Source of the DNA: an uncultured Lachnospiraceae bacterium
GTDB lineage: Bacteria > Bacillota > Clostridia > Lachnospirales > Lachnospiraceae
Assembly: GCA_910577165.1 (NCBI GenBank)
Contig: CAJTLX010000021.1
Location: 1 to 6,771, forward strand
Length of the DNA: 6,771 nt
Direction: 5' to 3'
The position numbers and the translations under genes are program-made. Each line of letters starts with the position of its first letter. The first letter of the stretch is position 1. Below are positions 5,458 through 6,771 of this stretch, one piece after another. A model generated the notes under the pieces. The model had not been told where the DNA came from. It saw only the letters and a program-made list of their open reading frames with translations, and searched no databases.

Positions 5458-6696
5458 TTATTCAACAAAAAGGATTTCATGCGTAAATTCGCTTTTGCAA
5501 GCCACTCCGCTTTTTTGAAAGGAGATCTGGCGGTAAAGCTCCGCACATACGATATCTTTTTGAAAAAAATAATATGCCTGTGGGGAGAGCAGTTTTTCCC
5601 CGCGAGCAGGTTTTAAGATAAGAGGGACGAAATTTTCCTTATCCGTTTTTCTCTCCCGAAAAAATGTTCTTGCCGCAGGGCGAAATCCGAGAATGCGCGC
5701 ATAGGGCGAGTGGGCAAGTGTGCAGAATTCTTTTTGATCCTGACTGGTAATATCTAAAATCAAATGCAGCAGGGCACGGGAAATGCGGGTAAGGGTAAGT
5801 TCTTTTGTCTTTAAGTATATGGAAAATTCTGGGAATGAAATCTCCTGGTATCGGTTTTTAAAAATGCGATTGGCGAGGGCGGGACTCATATCAGCAAAGC
5901 ATTGTAATTCTTCGGCGGTTTTACATTGCAGCAATTTTAACGCGAGAGGCACGGAGAGATCGCGTTCAGTAACAAATGTTTGATGAGAAAATTCTTCCTC
6001 AAGAATTTGGTAGGCAGAAGCGGGCAGAAAGGGGAAGAGTGGAGAGAGAGTAGCCGGATTCCCCTCTAAAAATGCGCGCAGTGCAGTGGCGGAGGAAAAT
6101 TCTTTTAAAAGTTCTTTTTCATGATAATTTGCTCCCTGTCTTAAAATAGTATAGGGTTTTATTGAATACCCTCTTTTTTGGCGCGCGCTTAAATAGGCAA
6201 GGCCGAGCAGGTTGTTGGGCGCATCTAAAAGTGAGGCTGCCTCCGGCATAAGTGAAGCGACAGCTTGCCTTCTGGCAGCAGGAAAACTGTTGCCGGAAGT
6301 AAGAGAAGTTCTAAGCACATGCTTATATTCTACGGGTTCTGTACAGAGCAGTTCACAGAGCGAAAGCAGGGGCGCGAGATCCCCTATCTCGCTGCCAAAG
6401 ACAAAGGAATCTGCTCCAAGATCGCATAAAAGGCGCAGTGCTCCTTCTGCAAAATATTGCGCACTGGCACAGGAAGCGAAGACCGGGAGTTCCACAACCA
6501 AATCTGCCCCGCAAAGAAGAGCGGTCTTTGCCCTGGCATATTTGGAGAGCAGTGCAGGCGCGCCGCGCTGTACAAAAGCACCGCTTAGAACGACAATCAC
6601 AAGCTCCGCATCTGTAATCTCACGCGCTTTTTGCAAAAGATAGCGATGCCCATTGTGAAAAGGATTAAATTCTGCAATAACTCCAGTAACTCTCAT
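5458..6696 (-). CDS. tmcAL: tRNA(Met) cytidine acetate ligase TmcAL (YlbM)
   Basis: TmcAL activates acetate with ATP to acetyl-adenylate and acetylates the wobble cytidine (C34) of elongator tRNA-Met, giving ac4C and accurate AUG reading. The 412-residue product is close to Bacillus YlbM in length. The HIGH-like nucleotide-binding motif is in GVIAEFNPFHNGHRYL at 5-20. It is followed by SGAFVQRGAPALLSKYARAKTAL at 38-60, ADLVVELP at 64-71, FGSE at 100-103, PNNLLGLAYL at 160-169, TILRQGANYHEKE at 183-195 and SSATALRAFL at 201-210, all in the family order. These include the G101, N161 and R186 region expected to contact ATP. The ATG has GGAGG nine bases upstream. The gene heads a minus-strand unit with ylbJ and is served by an extended -10 promoter within the inverted repeat to its right. 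It is intact. Confidence 0.94.
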   Translation of the reverse strand: MRVTGVIAEFNPFHNGHRYLLQKAREITDAELVIVVLSGAFVQRGAPALLSKYARAKTALLCGADLVVELPVFASCASAQYFAEGALRLLCDLGADSFVFGSEIGDLAPLLSLCELLCTEPVEYKHVLRTSLTSGNSFPAARRQAVASLMPEAASLLDAPNNLLGLAYLSARQKRGYSIKPYTILRQGANYHEKELLKEFSSATALRAFLEGNPATLSPLFPFLPASAYQILEEEFSHQTFVTERDLSVPLALKLLQCKTAEELQCFADMSPALANRIFKNRYQEISFPEFSIYLKTKELTLTRISRALLHLILDITSQDQKEFCTLAHSPYARILGFRPAARTFFRERKTDKENFVPLILKPARGEKLLSPQAYYFFQKDIVCAELYRQISFQKSGVACKSEFTHEILFVE

Positions 6697-6705
6697 TCTA
6701 AAATA

Positions 6706-6710
6706 CCTCC
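6706..6710 (-). promoter_or_regulatory. Ribosome binding site of tmcAL
   Basis: Read on the minus strand, GGAGG lies nine bases before the ATG of tmcAL, a near-perfect Shine-Dalgarno sequence that fixes the start at 6696. Confidence 0.8.
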
Positions 6711-6718
6711 AGTTTTTA

Positions 6719-6727
6719 TGGTATAAT
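6719..6727 (+). promoter_or_regulatory. Candidate rightward extended -10 promoter
   Basis: The plus-strand copy of TGGTATAAT would start transcription near 6734, heading to the right out of the window. No clear -35 box is seen around 6699-6704. It would serve a divergent gene beyond base 6771, which cannot be seen. The match could also be only a by-product of the palindrome. Confidence 0.35.
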
Positions 6728-6737
6728 GTCGCCAGAC

Positions 6738-6746
6738 ATTATACCA
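6738..6746 (-). promoter_or_regulatory. Extended -10 promoter for tmcAL-ylbJ
   Basis: On the minus strand this reads TGGTATAAT, a perfect -10 hexamer preceded by the TGn extension. No good -35 box is seen at the expected distance (about 6761-6766), which fits an extended -10 promoter. Transcription would begin near 6730-6733, giving a leader of about 35 bases that contains the tmcAL ribosome binding site. Confidence 0.55.
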
Positions 6747-6771
6747 GTGCTGATTTGCTTCCGACCGAAGG

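Larger units (their letters stand above)
6719..6746. repeat. Perfect 12-bp inverted repeat with 4-base centre
   Basis: The left arm TGGTATAATGTC (6719-6730) is the exact reverse complement of the right arm GACATTATACCA (6735-6746), separated by GCCA. There is no T-run on either side, so a terminator is unlikely. Each arm contains an extended -10 sequence on its own strand. The element may be an operator, a symmetric divergent promoter, or both. Confidence 0.8.

Noticed and set aside
6212..6643. 143-residue plus-strand open frame opposite tmcAL
   Set aside because: It is antisense to a fully conserved enzyme, rich in serine and alanine, and shows no domain; it arises from the codon bias of tmcAL.
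6719..6746. Inverted repeat as an intrinsic terminator or RNA hairpin
   Set aside because: No T-run follows on either strand, and the predicted start sites lie in its centre, so neither transcript would contain both arms.
1..6771. Defence island, toxin-antitoxin, CRISPR, phage or mobile element
   Set aside because: All frames with real protein character are housekeeping families, no direct repeats or transposase motifs are visible, and both convergent blocks look intact.
1..6771. Frequent GCGC and CGCG tetramers as a restriction-related signal
   Set aside because: They follow from alanine and arginine codon preference (GCG, CGC) and are spread over coding sequence; no methyltransferase-restriction pair is present.

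Overview
The window looks like a chromosomal housekeeping segment of an anaerobic Clostridia-type Firmicute, most likely Lachnospiraceae. This rests on moderate GC, strong AGGAGG-type ribosome binding sites, a ylb-type gene neighbourhood (rsmD, coaD, ylbJ, ylbM) and a coaD-linked coiled-coil protein of a kind I associate with Lachnospiraceae. I see no insertion sequence, phage gene, tRNA, rRNA, CRISPR array or large repeat, and coding density is very high.

Layout. Bases 1-315 hold the 3' end of a MATE-family multidrug/cation antiporter, cut by the window edge. On the same strand follow a HEAT-like plus THUMP-like plus Rossmann methyltransferase of the TRM11/THUMPD type (365-1879) and a stand-alone B12-dependent methionine synthase reactivation protein (1912-2628). 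A good sigma-A-type promoter at 2648-2675 then starts a second run: rsmD (16S rRNA m2G966 methyltransferase, TTG start), coaD (phosphopantetheine adenylyltransferase) and a coiled-coil protein of unknown role that begins inside coaD. The right part is on the minus strand: ylbM/tmcAL (tRNA-Met cytidine acetate ligase, 6696-5458) is followed by ylbJ (sporulation-type membrane protein, 5421-4441). The two blocks converge with only 22 bases between stop codons. To the right of tmcAL lies a perfect 12-bp inverted repeat that carries an extended -10 promoter sequence on each strand.

How the genes relate. Three neighbours use S-adenosylmethionine: the TRM11-like enzyme and RsmD to methylate RNA, and the MetH reactivation protein to remethylate oxidised cobalamin. 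Together with TmcAL (wobble acetylation of elongator tRNA-Met), the window is rich in RNA modification and methionine-related functions. In Bacillus subtilis, rsmD (ylbH), coaD (ylbI), ylbJ, ylbK, ylbL and ylbM lie in one order on one strand. Here the same set is present, but ylbJ and ylbM are inverted, their order along the chromosome is kept, and ylbK and ylbL are absent.

I did not find a convincing new defence or mobile system. The points most worth checking are the symmetric promoter/operator at 6719-6746, the coiled-coil gene nested in coaD, the stand-alone MetH reactivation protein with a four-cysteine tail, and the HEAT-THUMP-methyltransferase with a DMPF catalytic motif.
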